Assembly (NCBI RefSeq): GCF_000737325.1
Contig: NZ_CP011125.1
Coordinates: 682,001 to 746,000, forward strand
Direction of reading: 5' to 3'
DNA: 64,000 nt
Origin: Sandaracinus amylolyticus
Lineage (GTDB): Bacteria; Myxococcota_A; Polyangia; Polyangiales; Sandaracinaceae
Shown: positions 8,139 to 17,182 of the stretch, in pieces
Position numbering within the stretch: position 1 is the stretch's first letter
Layout of the letters: the number at the start of each line of letters is the position of its first letter
Made by a program: the position numbers and the translations under genes
Notes under the pieces: model-generated
What the model was told of the DNA's origin: nothing
The model's database searches: none
The model's input: only the letters and a program-made list of their open reading frames with translations

Positions 8139-11084
8139 TCAGTTCAACTTGATGAGGCCGCCGGTGACGTTGACCGCCGCGCTGCCGCTGATGTCGACCT
8201 GCAGGCCGGTGACTTCGGCGCCGGCCGTGGCGCACTTCACCGTGGTCGAGGCTGCGGTGACGGTAGCTTCGGTCCCGCCGCTCAGCGTCGCGCCCGTCTG
8301 TCCATCGACCCGCGCGTTCGCGCCCGAGAGGGTGGCGTCGGAGTTGAGCTGCACCTGCGCGTTGCCGCGGGATTTCAGGAGTGCGTCGCCGTTCAGCAAG
8401 ACCTGCGCGCCCTGTCCGGTGAGCTGCGCATCCGCACGCAACGTGAGATCGCCGCCGCTGTTCGCGTTGAGCTGTGCATCTCCCGTCAGACGTAGAATCG
8501 AGCTCTCCTTCGACGCGAGCTCGGTCAACTCCGGCGCGAGGTCCAGGTGTGCGCCGTCCGCCTGCACGAGCGTGATGCGCGTCGGCTCGATGAGGAGATA
8601 CGAATCCCCCACCCGGAGCCTGATGCTGGTGACTGCGGAGATCTCGATCGTTTGGCCGACGTCGACGACGTAGTGGCCATCGGTGATCTTCAGCTCGGCG
8701 CCGGAGATGCTCTGTCCGCTCCCCTTCTCCGAGCCGGTGATCGTCGTCTTCGAGCTCCCGTTGATCGAGATGGTCTCGTGCTTCTCGACGTGGTGGGTGC
8801 GGGATCCGCTGACGGCATTCGACTGGTCGCCATCGACCGTGTTCGACTGGTTGTGCTTCACCTGGGTCGAGTGATCGTTCTCGACGACTTCGTTGAAGTC
8901 CTTCGACGCGTGGATGAAAATCTCCTCGGCATTCTTCTGATCGTCGAAGCGGAGCTCGTTGTACTTCTCGCCATCGGCCGGGGAGGTCTTCGTCTTGATC
9001 GTCGTGCGCGTCCAGTCGCGCTCGGTGCGGTACGGCGGCGGGTTTGCCGTCGAGTACAGCGAGCCGACGATCACCGGACGGTCGATGTCGCCGCCGATGA
9101 AGTCGACCACTACCTCGTCGCCGATGCGGGGAAACGAGAGCATGCCGCGGTTCGCGCCAGCCCACGCCTGCATCACGCGGATGAAACACGAGCTGTTCTC
9201 GTCTCCGACCCCAAGGCGATCCCAGGGGAACTGCACCTTCACGCGGCCGTAGTCGTCCGAGAAGATCTCGTGGTTGTCGGGGCCGACGACCCTGGCAGTG
9301 AGCACACCCGAGACGACCGGCTTCGGAGTTCGGCGGTCAGGCCGATACTGCACGTCGGCCGGAATGCAGGTGAACGAGTTCTCGTACTCTGCGGTCGCCT
9401 GCCCGTCGGACGGATCTCCGAGCATGTCGTGCATCTCGGCGGAGAACCCTCGGTGCGTCACGCTGACGAGCAGATACTCGCCATCGAGGTGGATCCGCGG
9501 ATGACGGCTGAGCTCGAAGAGATGTCCTGGCGCGAACGCCATCACGACGCCGAGGCCGTGCGCGACGTTCTCGTCACGCTTGAGGAGCTGGTGCCGAACG
9601 CGCGCGATCTCCTTGATGTCGTTCTTCATGTAGACGGAGTCGCGGTAGTCGAAGAACGACGTCTGTCGGTCGTGCTCGTAGACTTCACGGTCGCGCGCGA
9701 GCTCATCCTCGCTGCGCTCCTCCGTATGAATTCCGACGTCGCTGATGATCTGCTGAGTCCAGTCGTACTCGCCGACGTACGCGCTGGTGCTGGTCATCTT
9801 CTTGCCGAGCTGGAACTCGTAGACCGGCTCTGCGGTTCGAATCTCATTTCGCTGTGAGACGAACGGAATCACCGTCTCGTCACCGAACGTCTTCGCGCGC
9901 GCGAACTTGACGTTGATGTCGACGAAGGTGATGCACTCCTTCTTCGTTGCCGCGTTGTGCACGAAGAAGTAGCCGATCCCTTCTTCCTCGCAGAGGCGAT
10001 GGATGAAGTCGAGGTCGCTCTCCTGGTACTGAGTGCAGTACTCACGCGGCGCGTAGTCGGTCCTCAGTCGGCCGAGGTCGATCTCGCGTTCCGAGTCCTC
10101 GCCGCTCAGGTGCCGGTCGTATGCGGCGAGCGCGTTCTCGAGCACCTGCTCGATGATCTCGACGACAGTGACGTTCTGAAAGATCCGGCTGTCCTTGCGA
10201 TACGACAGCGCTCTGATTGCGGGGACGACCTCGATGTGGACGACGAGTGCGCGATCCGTCGAGTAGCCGTGGACGATGCGATGAACGATCCCGCAGAAAG
10301 CGCGCTCGAGGTTCTCTCCGCGCGTCAGCTTCAGGCAGCAGTCGTGTCCGAGCAGCTGGCGCGGGTCGAGATCGAGGTTCTCGGTGACGAGCTCGATGTT
10401 CGCGACGTACGGGCGTCCGAGGTCCTCGGTGATGTTCATCCGACGGACGAGCCAGCCCGCGTCGTCGACGGCATCGCACTCGAACGCGAAGCGAACGTGA
10501 CCGCGGTCGTCGGTGATCTCGGAGATGACGTCGCGAACGCCCTCGAGGAACGCCTCCGAGTCGGCGTCGACGATCTCGGCATTCGACGCGTCGGGCGCGG
10601 CACCCGCCGCCGCAGAAGAGGCCGTGGGCGCAGGCGTGCCGCTCCCACCGGTCATACCGGCGACCTGTGACGCAGCGCCGGCCGCCTGTTGTGCCGCGCC
10701 GGTCACCTCCTGCGCGGTCGCGTCCGCGCCAGTGACGTCGGCGATCTCCGAACCGAGTCCGGCCGCGCTGCCGACCGCGCCGAGCGCATCCTGAGCGTCG
10801 CCTCCTTGAGCGACACCAGCGAGCTGCGATCCCAGCTCCCCGGCTCCGCTCGCGACACCTAGCGCCTGCGCGGCCTCGTCGCTTCCGGCCGTGCTGGCGA
10901 TCTGCGACCCGAGCTCTGCCGCGCCACCGGCGACGTCCAGTGCACCGTCCGCGCTCAAACCCGCCTGGGCCATGCCGGCGACCTGCGAAGCCACGCCCAC
11001 CGCGCCGGCCGCGACGCCCAGCCCCTGTGCGACGCCCTGACCATCTCCGCTGGTGTTGCCCGAATCCCTGATGTCGTCGCTCAT
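8139..11084 (-). CDS. vgrG: VgrG spike protein with Ala/Gly-rich N-terminal extension
   Basis: This is a type VI secretion spike of about 981 residues. The gp27-like base (from about residue 195, with FAFECDAVDDAGWLVRRMN and a CEEEGIGYFF segment) is followed by the gp5-like OB fold (YGRVKVQFPWDR ... IGDEVVVDF) and a beta-helical needle rich in alternating polar/hydrophobic repeats to the C-terminus. The ATG at 11084 is preferred over a frame that extends 33 codons upstream, because GGAGAGGG lies a few bases before it. Residues about 17-170 are an atypical low-complexity segment of imperfect repeats around (E/S)LGSQIA and ASQVAGM before the base domain; ordinary VgrG proteins lack this. The gene heads the operon with the TPR-like, rhs and immunity genes. 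Confidence 0.93.
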   Translation of the reverse strand: MSDDIRDSGNTSGDGQGVAQGLGVAAGAVGVASQVAGMAQAGLSADGALDVAGGAAELGSQIASTAGSDEAAQALGVASGAGELGSQLAGVAQGGDAQDALGAVGSAAGLGSEIADVTGADATAQEVTGAAQQAAGAASQVAGMTGGSGTPAPTASSAAAGAAPDASNAEIVDADSEAFLEGVRDVISEITDDRGHVRFAFECDAVDDAGWLVRRMNITEDLGRPYVANIELVTENLDLDPRQLLGHDCCLKLTRGENLERAFCGIVHRIVHGYSTDRALVVHIEVVPAIRALSYRKDSRIFQNVTVVEIIEQVLENALAAYDRHLSGEDSEREIDLGRLRTDYAPREYCTQYQESDLDFIHRLCEEEGIGYFFVHNAATKKECITFVDINVKFARAKTFGDETVIPFVSQRNEIRTAEPVYEFQLGKKMTSTSAYVGEYDWTQQIISDVGIHTEERSEDELARDREVYEHDRQTSFFDYRDSVYMKNDIKEIARVRHQLLKRDENVAHGLGVVMAFAPGHLFELSRHPRIHLDGEYLLVSVTHRGFSAEMHDMLGDPSDGQATAEYENSFTCIPADVQYRPDRRTPKPVVSGVLTARVVGPDNHEIFSDDYGRVKVQFPWDRLGVGDENSSCFIRVMQAWAGANRGMLSFPRIGDEVVVDFIGGDIDRPVIVGSLYSTANPPPYRTERDWTRTTIKTKTSPADGEKYNELRFDDQKNAEEIFIHASKDFNEVVENDHSTQVKHNQSNTVDGDQSNAVSGSRTHHVEKHETISINGSSKTTITGSEKGSGQSISGAELKITDGHYVVDVGQTIEISAVTSIRLRVGDSYLLIEPTRITLVQADGAHLDLAPELTELASKESSILRLTGDAQLNANSGGDLTLRADAQLTGQGAQVLLNGDALLKSRGNAQVQLNSDATLSGANARVDGQTGATLSGGTEATVTAASTTVKCATAGAEVTGLQVDISGSAAVNVTGGLIKLN

Positions 11085-11319
11085 GACCCTCTCCGACTCG
11101 CGCAAGCGCATGCGCGCATCGGCTCCGGCTGCGCGCCGTTGCGTCGCCGTCAGCGCTCGCTCGCGGACGGGCTCCCTCGGCATGCGAACGCCTCTTCATC
11201 GGAGCGTCATGCGCGCCGTTGCTGCGCGCCGTTGAGGCACGGGCGTTGAACGATTCTCCGCGCAGCACGCAACGCCCGCGCGCGCGCCCCGATACGCCGG
11301 GCGACGACGAGGTGCCCCT

Positions 11320-11910
11320 GTGGAGACAGCTACGAGGTCCAAGGCGCAGGTACGCGTTCCTGAGCTCGACGGCGCTGTTCGCTTGCTCGAGCGAGAACTG
11401 CGACGCCGCCTACTTCCCACCTGGAACGGCGCTGGCTTCTACACCGCGCGGATCGAGCGCACAGCCGCGCGGCAAGCGAAGTGCGCTCTCGGGCTCTTCT
11501 CGCCAGATCGTCGCCAGTGCATCGACCCTCGCGCTCATGCGCCGCTCGTCGAGATCACTACGGCGCTCTCGGAGATCTGCGAGGCGCGGGGGATGGCGCT
11601 CGCTGCGTTCGTACTGGAGCTGGCCGCCGATCGCACATGCGTTCTTCGGGTCGTCGAAGACAACGGCTCTTTCGTTCGTCCGAGCTCACCCGGACTTCTG
11701 CGGTACGCACAAGCAAAGCTCCTCGCGTGTCAGACGGCCGCCGAAGCCGCGCGTCCGTTCGGCCGCGTCGACGTGTGGTCCCAAGCTGACGAGACCCGAG
11801 GTCCAGCCGTTCGGCGTGCTCGCACCCGTCACGCGGCACGGAGCGAGCGCCCGGAGGGTCGGCATCAACCCGCTGCGCGAGCGCGAGACGTGCACTGGCT
11901 TCCGAACTGA
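11320..11910 (+). CDS. Hypothetical protein, possibly frameshifted near its 3' end
   Basis: The gene is divergent from vgrG and 235 bases away from its start. The first about 140 residues (up to LLRYAQAKLLA) have normal protein composition and look soluble and mixed alpha/beta. After about 11770 the frame turns Arg-rich and implausible, while an overlapping frame reads a credible peptide (FGVLAPVTRHG ... RRVGINPLRE) up to about 11930. This suggests a one- or two-base indel near 11780, so the original product may have extended toward 11950. The family is not recognised; position at the head of an accessory-effector cluster would suit an immunity or accessory gene. Confidence 0.5.
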   Translation: METATRSKAQVRVPELDGAVRLLERELRRRLLPTWNGAGFYTARIERTAARQAKCALGLFSPDRRQCIDPRAHAPLVEITTALSEICEARGMALAAFVLELAADRTCVLRVVEDNGSFVRPSSPGLLRYAQAKLLACQTAAEAARPFGRVDVWSQADETRGPAVRRARTRHAARSERPEGRHQPAARARDVHWLPN

Positions 11911-11952
11911 CGACGCAATTCGATCCGCACGCGAGCCGATAGGTACGAGCGA

Positions 11953-12546
11953 ATGTGGTACCCCGCGTACGAGTTCCGCTACTGCGCCTACGAGTACATC
12001 GTCGGCGAGAGCTTCCAGTTGTTGGAGCTCGAGCGCCGCCAGCGCGTTGATACCGGTGCCCCGCGCTACGAGCGCGTCGACCGGTACGAGGCCCAGCGTG
12101 TGCTCGAGACCGCCGCGCATCGCCTGCGTGACGAGCTTCGACATCTCGTCGGCACCACGACGCACTACACGACCGTCACGAGGTACAGCGACCTAGACGT
12201 GCTGCGGATCGTACTGGGCGAGGTCGGCTCGATCGCTGGGCGCATCGCACTCCTGCGGCGGCTTCACCCGCGTCTCGTTGCCGTCGCGACGCCGAAAGCG
12301 CGTCTGCGTGAGGTCGAACCGGAGCCGGAGCCCGAGCCGCTCTGGCTGGAGCTCGAGTTGTTAGACGAGGCGGGCGAGCCCATCGCGGACGCCCGGTACG
12401 AGGTCGAGCTGCCGGGAGGCGACGTGCGCAGTGGGTCGCTCGATAGCAGTGGACGCGCGCGCATCGAGGGACTCAGCAGCCGACGCGACGGCATCGTGCG
12501 ATTTCCGGATCTCGAGACGGAGTACTCAGTCGGTCCCGAACGCTGA
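11953..12546 (+). CDS. Type VI accessory protein with C-terminal carboxypeptidase-regulatory-like domain
   Basis: This 197-residue protein starts at an ATG. Residues 1-115 are helical and Arg/Glu-rich. A proline-glutamate hinge (EVEPEPEPEPLW) then leads into a beta-sandwich-like segment, about 120-190 (ELLDEAGEPIADARYEVELPGG). That second segment matches the transthyretin/carboxypeptidase-regulatory pattern often found attached to VgrG, PAAR and LysM proteins. The next gene carries a second copy of the same kind of domain (LGPDGQALVNEEYELRPDQG), so the two proteins are probably parts of one secreted assembly. Exact function is not recognised. Confidence 0.7.
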   Translation: MWYPAYEFRYCAYEYIVGESFQLLELERRQRVDTGAPRYERVDRYEAQRVLETAAHRLRDELRHLVGTTTHYTTVTRYSDLDVLRIVLGEVGSIAGRIALLRRLHPRLVAVATPKARLREVEPEPEPEPLWLELELLDEAGEPIADARYEVELPGGDVRSGSLDSSGRARIEGLSSRRDGIVRFPDLETEYSVGPER

Positions 12547-12564
12547 GCTCCGCGAGGACGCAAG

Positions 12565-13206
12565 ATGCCGAAATACACCGTCCAGGCAAATGAGACCCTG
12601 CTCGATATCGCGGTTCGCGAGTTGGGGAGCACCGATGTGCGCCCGATTCTCCGCGACGAACGCAATCGAGGAATCTTCGCCACTGGTCGCACCGAGCACA
12701 TCCTCAACCCAGGCGACGAGCTCTGGCTACCTGATGAGCGCCCTGCCGAAACGTCGGGCGTGACCGTCAGCGCAGGGCAGCGGAACGTGCTCGTTGCGCG
12801 GCGCCGGACTCGCCCGTTTCGCGTGCGCGCGCTCGGGCCTGACGGACAGGCGCTGGTCAACGAAGAGTACGAGCTTCGACCCGATCAAGGACCCACGGTG
12901 CAAGGCGTCACCGACCGTCGTGGATTGATCATCGCGCAGCTCGTCGTCAAAGCGCGGTCGGTCACGCTCGCGATCGCGTCGCGCGAGTACCGCGTTGCGA
13001 TCGGCAGTATCGATCCCGCCCACACCACGGCGGGCATCCAGGCTCGTCTGAGGAACCTGGGCTTTTTGTTTGGTTCGTTGACCACAAATCACGCGTCGGC
13101 AGTGCAGGAGGCGCTTCGCGTCTTCCAGGCAACCCATGGACTCCGGCCGACGGGCATCGGTGACTCCGCGACGATCGCGCGACTCGTCGCAGCGCACGGG
13201 GACTAA
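12565..13206 (+). CDS. LysM - transthyretin-like - peptidoglycan-binding protein
   Basis: This 213-residue protein has three recognisable parts. Residues 3-56 are a LysM domain (YTVQANETLLDIAVRELG, ending in GDELWLP). Residues about 75-150 are a beta-sandwich like that in the preceding gene. Residues about 155-210 form a PG_binding_1-type three-helix domain (IQARLRNLGFLFG ... QEALRVFQATHGL). There is no signal peptide, so if it leaves the cell it probably does so with the type VI spike. It would place the neighbouring lysozyme-like effector on peptidoglycan. Its stop is two bases before the next gene's start, so the two are co-translated. Confidence 0.8.
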   Translation: MPKYTVQANETLLDIAVRELGSTDVRPILRDERNRGIFATGRTEHILNPGDELWLPDERPAETSGVTVSAGQRNVLVARRRTRPFRVRALGPDGQALVNEEYELRPDQGPTVQGVTDRRGLIIAQLVVKARSVTLAIASREYRVAIGSIDPAHTTAGIQARLRNLGFLFGSLTTNHASAVQEALRVFQATHGLRPTGIGDSATIARLVAAHGD

Positions 13207-13208
13207 AG

Positions 13209-14972
13209 ATGGCGGACACGCTGGAGGAGCTGACTCACGAGCTCGTGGAAGCGGAGCGCGAGCTGCACATGCTCGAACCTCTCCGCGACGAGGCAACGGA
13301 TGCGTACGAGCGCGCGCAGAGGCGCGTCGACGATGCGTACGCGGCGTTCTCCGCGGCCGTTCGAGATGAACAACCTCCGGGGCACATCCCCACGCACGAC
13401 GACGAGTTCCAACTCGTCTTCAGCGAGCGCTGGCCGGTCGACGACTTCTCGAGCCCCGAGGACGATGGCGAGCGGCACCTGTCGGGTGATGGCGGAACGA
13501 TCGTGGTCGAACCCGAGCGGAGCCCACTTCCGGGTGGCGCAGGTTCGGAGCAGCCCGGCGCCGACGTAGCAGGCACTGCGGACACTGCTGCAGCTGCAGC
13601 GACGGGAACGCTCCCTGCGGCCTGGGTCGTTCCGGAAATTCATGCATCTCCGAACGCGCCGTCGCCCACCGAGCCCGAGATCACGACGCCTATCGTTCTC
13701 GTGACGTACTCGCCCCCTGCACCCCCGGGTGCGAACGAATGGAGACGCCGCGGGCCGCCGCGCCGTGGCGAGACGCTGCAGGGGTTTCCGATTCAATCCG
13801 ACGGTGGGGCGCCGTACGTACAGCTTGGGTCGCGGCAATACAAGATCACGCGAAGCAGAGGCGGGACGTGGGGCCTGCAGTACACCAGCGATTCTGGTGA
13901 AGCAGCGCTTGCGCGCGAAATCGAGCGCTGGGTGGGCATCTACCTTGCCCGTGGGCAGCTTTACCGAGCAGTCGCCGCCAGGGCATTCACGGTTGCGGCG
14001 GGCCACGAGGGCTGCGTATCGGCGATCAATACGTACGACGATCAGTTCCTTACGATCGGGGCGGGATTCGCCGGTGGACGGATGCAGTCGATGCTTCGGC
14101 GGATCGGGCAGCGGAGCCCGACCGCGGCGGCATTTCGGGAGATTCGCCCGTACTTCAACGAACGTTGCGAGTTCGTCGCGAACGATGCGAACAAGCGCAC
14201 CATTCGATTCGACGTCGTGGCGATCGACAAGATCGTTCAGATCGCCGAGTCTCCGCAGGGTGCGCGTGAGCTCGGTCGCTGTGAAGTCGAAGAGTGGGTT
14301 GAGGGCAGCGCACTGCCCGAGCGGCCGAACGATGTCGTTGCGAACGAGGCGGCCCGAAGCGTACGTCCGGAGGTGCTCGGGATCGCGGCGTACTGCAAAC
14401 ACGGGCGAAGCGGGTTCACGCCGAACCCTCCTGCTGATCTGCTCACCGCGCGGCGCATTGGCGGTGAGGATCCGACCCGACAAGTTGCGGTGATCGTCAA
14501 GCTGCACCTGCAGCGGATCGCCGATTGTCGCGTAGAGCCAGGAGAAGACGTCCCGCCGGCCGCACCCGCTGCGCGTCCCGTTCCCGACGGAGAGACCGAC
14601 CGACAGCGGCGCGCCCGCCAGCAAGCGGATCGTCGCGCGAGCGCTGCTCACACGCAGAGAGTTCGGACGTTCGAGGCCGATATCGAGCGAGAACGTGGGC
14701 TTTACCAGAGTCAGCCGGGACCGGCCCTCACGCGCCGGATGCCGAACAAGTTCACTCGTTTCGAATCGGCAATGCGAGAGGCCGGCTTCAGAGGCTTCAC
14801 GTTCAATGCAGCGAGCGTGCAGGATATCATTCCTGGGGTGCGCCACCCGCCGCGCGAAACCGAAAGGCTCCTCGAGACTTGGGCCCCGCCTCGCGATTCA
14901 GCCCCCGATGACGGTCAGGTGTATGTCGAGTACAATTCGCACTTCTACTGCTTCGGCCCGCGCATCTCGTAG
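13209..14972 (+). CDS. Candidate cell-wall effector with lysozyme-like domain
   Basis: The protein has 587 residues. An N-terminal charged coiled-coil (about 1-50) is followed by a Pro/Ala-rich disordered stretch (about 95-180) and a globular part from about 190. In that part GHEGCVSAINTYDDQ (E267, D277) followed by LTIGAGFAGG resembles the Glu/Asp catalytic region of lysozyme/chitosanase-fold enzymes. A charged linker near 450-490 separates a short C-terminal domain. No signal peptide is present, consistent with type VI export. The context is a peptidoglycan-binding protein directly upstream and an exported Cys-rich protein overlapping its 3' end. The enzymatic assignment is tentative because it rests on one motif. 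Confidence 0.6.
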   Translation: MADTLEELTHELVEAERELHMLEPLRDEATDAYERAQRRVDDAYAAFSAAVRDEQPPGHIPTHDDEFQLVFSERWPVDDFSSPEDDGERHLSGDGGTIVVEPERSPLPGGAGSEQPGADVAGTADTAAAAATGTLPAAWVVPEIHASPNAPSPTEPEITTPIVLVTYSPPAPPGANEWRRRGPPRRGETLQGFPIQSDGGAPYVQLGSRQYKITRSRGGTWGLQYTSDSGEAALAREIERWVGIYLARGQLYRAVAARAFTVAAGHEGCVSAINTYDDQFLTIGAGFAGGRMQSMLRRIGQRSPTAAAFREIRPYFNERCEFVANDANKRTIRFDVVAIDKIVQIAESPQGARELGRCEVEEWVEGSALPERPNDVVANEAARSVRPEVLGIAAYCKHGRSGFTPNPPADLLTARRIGGEDPTRQVAVIVKLHLQRIADCRVEPGEDVPPAAPAARPVPDGETDRQRRARQQADRRASAAHTQRVRTFEADIERERGLYQSQPGPALTRRMPNKFTRFESAMREAGFRGFTFNAASVQDIIPGVRHPPRETERLLETWAPPRDSAPDDGQVYVEYNSHFYCFGPRIS

Positions 14973-16242
14973 CGTCGTCGTTCTGCTGCTGATCGCATCG
15001 CATATGGGCTGCGGCGACTCCGCGCAGCCACCCGGGCACGAACAACCACCGACCGGCGGCCAGCGCGACCTGGACGAGCGCCCGTCTGCCGTCGCCGAGC
15101 CGGCTCCGGGGCGCCTGCCGGCCACCACGGACGTCCAGCCGCCGACTGCGCTCCAGGTTCCCGGTGACGAGGGCGCTCCGACGCCGGCACACCAGGTCTC
15201 GGCCTCGGACGGTCTGCGTCGATGTGAAACGCTCCTGAGACAGAACCGGCGTGTCGCCGCATACGAGTGCTTTCAGAACGCGTCTTATCCGCCCGCTGGC
15301 GAATTCGACGACGGGCGTGCCGCCTGCGGTGCTGGCTGGGGCCTGTTCCGGCTCGGGTATTTGACCGAGGCTGACATGCACCTCCGCGGTGGATTGGCTG
15401 CCGCGACTCGTGCGCGCGAGATCCGCGGCGAGGAAACGTTCGACGTCGTGCGTGCGGCTTGCCTGTACAACCTGGGCCGCGTCTCGGAGGCGAGAGGAGA
15501 TCGCGAACGCGCCGAAGTGTACTACCGCCAGTCGATTCAGCTTCGACCGAACGACGCCGTCCAAGCGCGGCTGGTCGCCTTGCCTGACTCTGGGCGCGCG
15601 GGGGAGTTTCTGGAAACCTGTGCCAGTACCGCCGGGGTTGGAGCGCCGATCGGCGGGGAGGACGAGCTCTGTCGCAGACGGCTGTTGCGCACGATTGGAG
15701 GGTGGTACTCGGATGGCTTGTCGTACTGCGCGTTCGACCAGGACGATGACACGAATGCGACGCGGCTGAACGAGGAGTACGAGGCCGACGTTCTCTCGAT
15801 GCACTCGACTTATCGGCAATATGACGAAGATGTGCTCGTGATTCGCGGGCGCGACAGTGTGTACGACCTTGCGTCCCTGGCCATCGCCTCTCCCAACAGC
15901 ATGGAGTTCGGCGTGCGCGGGCGTGCACGAAGTCTCGCTGTCCGCACGAGCGCGCAACGGATCCCGGAGATCGTCGCGACGGCGGAGCATCTCGACTACG
16001 ACGACACACCCATCGAGGACCCGATTCGGCTCGCAGACTGCGGCGGTGCAGAGCCGTGCAGCACACTCGCGCCACCCGGCTATCGACCGCACCACTTCGA
16101 ACGGCGACGCACTAGCCACGTCGTGTGTCGACCGGTTGACGAAGAGTTGTGGTGGTGCGGAACTTTCATTCAGGACACTCCGCCGACTGCCGGGGCGATC
16201 GACGAGCGATATCGTTCACGCGGGTGCGCTGCGGAGCCTTGA
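14923..16242 (+). CDS. Exported or lipid-anchored TPR protein, candidate periplasmic immunity partner
   Basis: This product is 439 residues if it starts at the ATG at 14923. That start gives an Arg-rich N-terminus followed by a hydrophobic run (SVVVLLLIASHMGC), which is either a lipoprotein signal with a poor lipobox or a type I signal. The gene overlaps the end of the lysozyme-like effector gene by 50 bases. A Pro-rich spacer leads to a TPR-like region (LYNLGRVSEARGDRERAEVYY), and the C-terminal half holds about ten cysteines, as expected for a periplasmic disulfide-bonded protein. A periplasmic immunity function against the peptidoglycan-directed effector is inferred from overlap and export; it could also be an unrelated lipoprotein. 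Confidence 0.7.
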   Translation: MSSTIRTSTASARASRSVVVLLLIASHMGCGDSAQPPGHEQPPTGGQRDLDERPSAVAEPAPGRLPATTDVQPPTALQVPGDEGAPTPAHQVSASDGLRRCETLLRQNRRVAAYECFQNASYPPAGEFDDGRAACGAGWGLFRLGYLTEADMHLRGGLAAATRAREIRGEETFDVVRAACLYNLGRVSEARGDRERAEVYYRQSIQLRPNDAVQARLVALPDSGRAGEFLETCASTAGVGAPIGGEDELCRRRLLRTIGGWYSDGLSYCAFDQDDDTNATRLNEEYEADVLSMHSTYRQYDEDVLVIRGRDSVYDLASLAIASPNSMEFGVRGRARSLAVRTSAQRIPEIVATAEHLDYDDTPIEDPIRLADCGGAEPCSTLAPPGYRPHHFERRRTSHVVCRPVDEELWWCGTFIQDTPPTAGAIDERYRSRGCAAEP

Positions 16243-16273
16243 ACTGACCGGAGGCTAGCTCTGGTTCTTGCAG

Positions 16274-16405
16274 ATGGTTTCGATTTTCGAGAACGAGCGT
16301 GGGTTCGTCGACGAGAACGGATACCGAGTGTTCTTGGAGCTCGTACAGGCCAAGGCGGTGAACTTCACGGATCCGAAGCGCCGATCGAGCGTGACGGCGT
16401 ACTGA
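16274..16405 (+). CDS. Small open reading frame or gene remnant (43 residues)
   Basis: The frame opens at 16259 after an in-frame TAG and has one ATG at 16274. The peptide (MVSIFENERGFVDENGYRVF ...) has ordinary protein composition. It may be a small gene or the tail of a truncated one. No family is recognised and no ribosome binding site stands out. Confidence 0.3.
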   Translation: MVSIFENERGFVDENGYRVFLELVQAKAVNFTDPKRRSSVTAY

Positions 16406-16426
16406 CGCCGCTGGGAGTGCCCTCCG

Positions 16427-17182
16427 ATGCTTCGAAAGCGACCGGTCATTCAGACGCTACAGGCACCTGTGGATGTCTCGGCAGCAACACGGGAGCGGGT
16501 CGAGCGAATTGTCACTGCCGCACGGCAGGAAATCGAGCTCGCAAACCATGACGGGGCGTTCCGATCGCTCGTCCGAGCACGAGATGACGCCGAGCACCGC
16601 GGAGCGGCGCGCGAGTCGATCGCACTGTCGATCGCGTTCGCGCATCTGCTCCTCGAGGAATCGGAGCTCGACGCGGCGCGCATCGAAGCCTTGTCCGCGG
16701 CGCTGCTCGCGCGGCGAGTCCGTGCCTTCGGCCTCGAAGCGCAGGCGCGGGTTGCGCTCGGCGCGGCGCACTTCGCCAACCACGATCCGGAAGCAGCGAT
16801 CGCGTCGTTAGTCGCGGCCGGCGAGATCGCATTGCGGTCCGAGATGTCGTCCTGCGCCATCGACGCGTTCCGTTGTGCTGCGCAGGTTCTCGCGTGGCTT
16901 GGGCGCGACGAGGACGCGCTCGACGCGCTGCTGAGCGCGCTCGCCCTCGCGGACCACACGCTGCCGGACGGCGGCAAGCCCGACCTCAGCGCCGCCGTCG
17001 AGGCGACCGTTGCGCTTTGCTTGTTGCACGGCCTCGAGGCCCAGGCCGAGTCGCTGGTGTCGCTGCTGGTCGAACTGCAGCAAGGAGCCGCGAGCCGCGT
17101 GCCGCAGTCGGGTGTGTTCGAGGCCGGCGCGCGTCCGACTCCCTCGCCGTGGAGCCCGACACCCTGGCCCACCCAGCTCTAA
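16427..17182 (+). CDS. TPR-like helical protein
   Basis: This 251-residue, Ala-rich, all-helical protein consists of repeated helix pairs (for example ARVALGAAHFANHDPEAAIA and VLAWLGRDEDALDALLSAL), typical of TPR or Sel1-like scaffolds. It has a Pro-rich C-terminal tail and no signal peptide or membrane segment. Its stop overlaps the stop of the kinase gene on the other strand by four bases. The gene is close in style to the helical protein of the vgrG operon and may be a further accessory component, but no function can be assigned. Confidence 0.65.
   Translation: MLRKRPVIQTLQAPVDVSAATRERVERIVTAARQEIELANHDGAFRSLVRARDDAEHRGAARESIALSIAFAHLLLEESELDAARIEALSAALLARRVRAFGLEAQARVALGAAHFANHDPEAAIASLVAAGEIALRSEMSSCAIDAFRCAAQVLAWLGRDEDALDALLSALALADHTLPDGGKPDLSAAVEATVALCLLHGLEAQAESLVSLLVELQQGAASRVPQSGVFEAGARPTPSPWSPTPWPTQL

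Noticed and set aside
8139..8700. VgrG C-terminal repeats as a CRISPR-like array
   Set aside because: The repeats are protein-level beta-helix repeats within a coding frame, irregular in DNA sequence.
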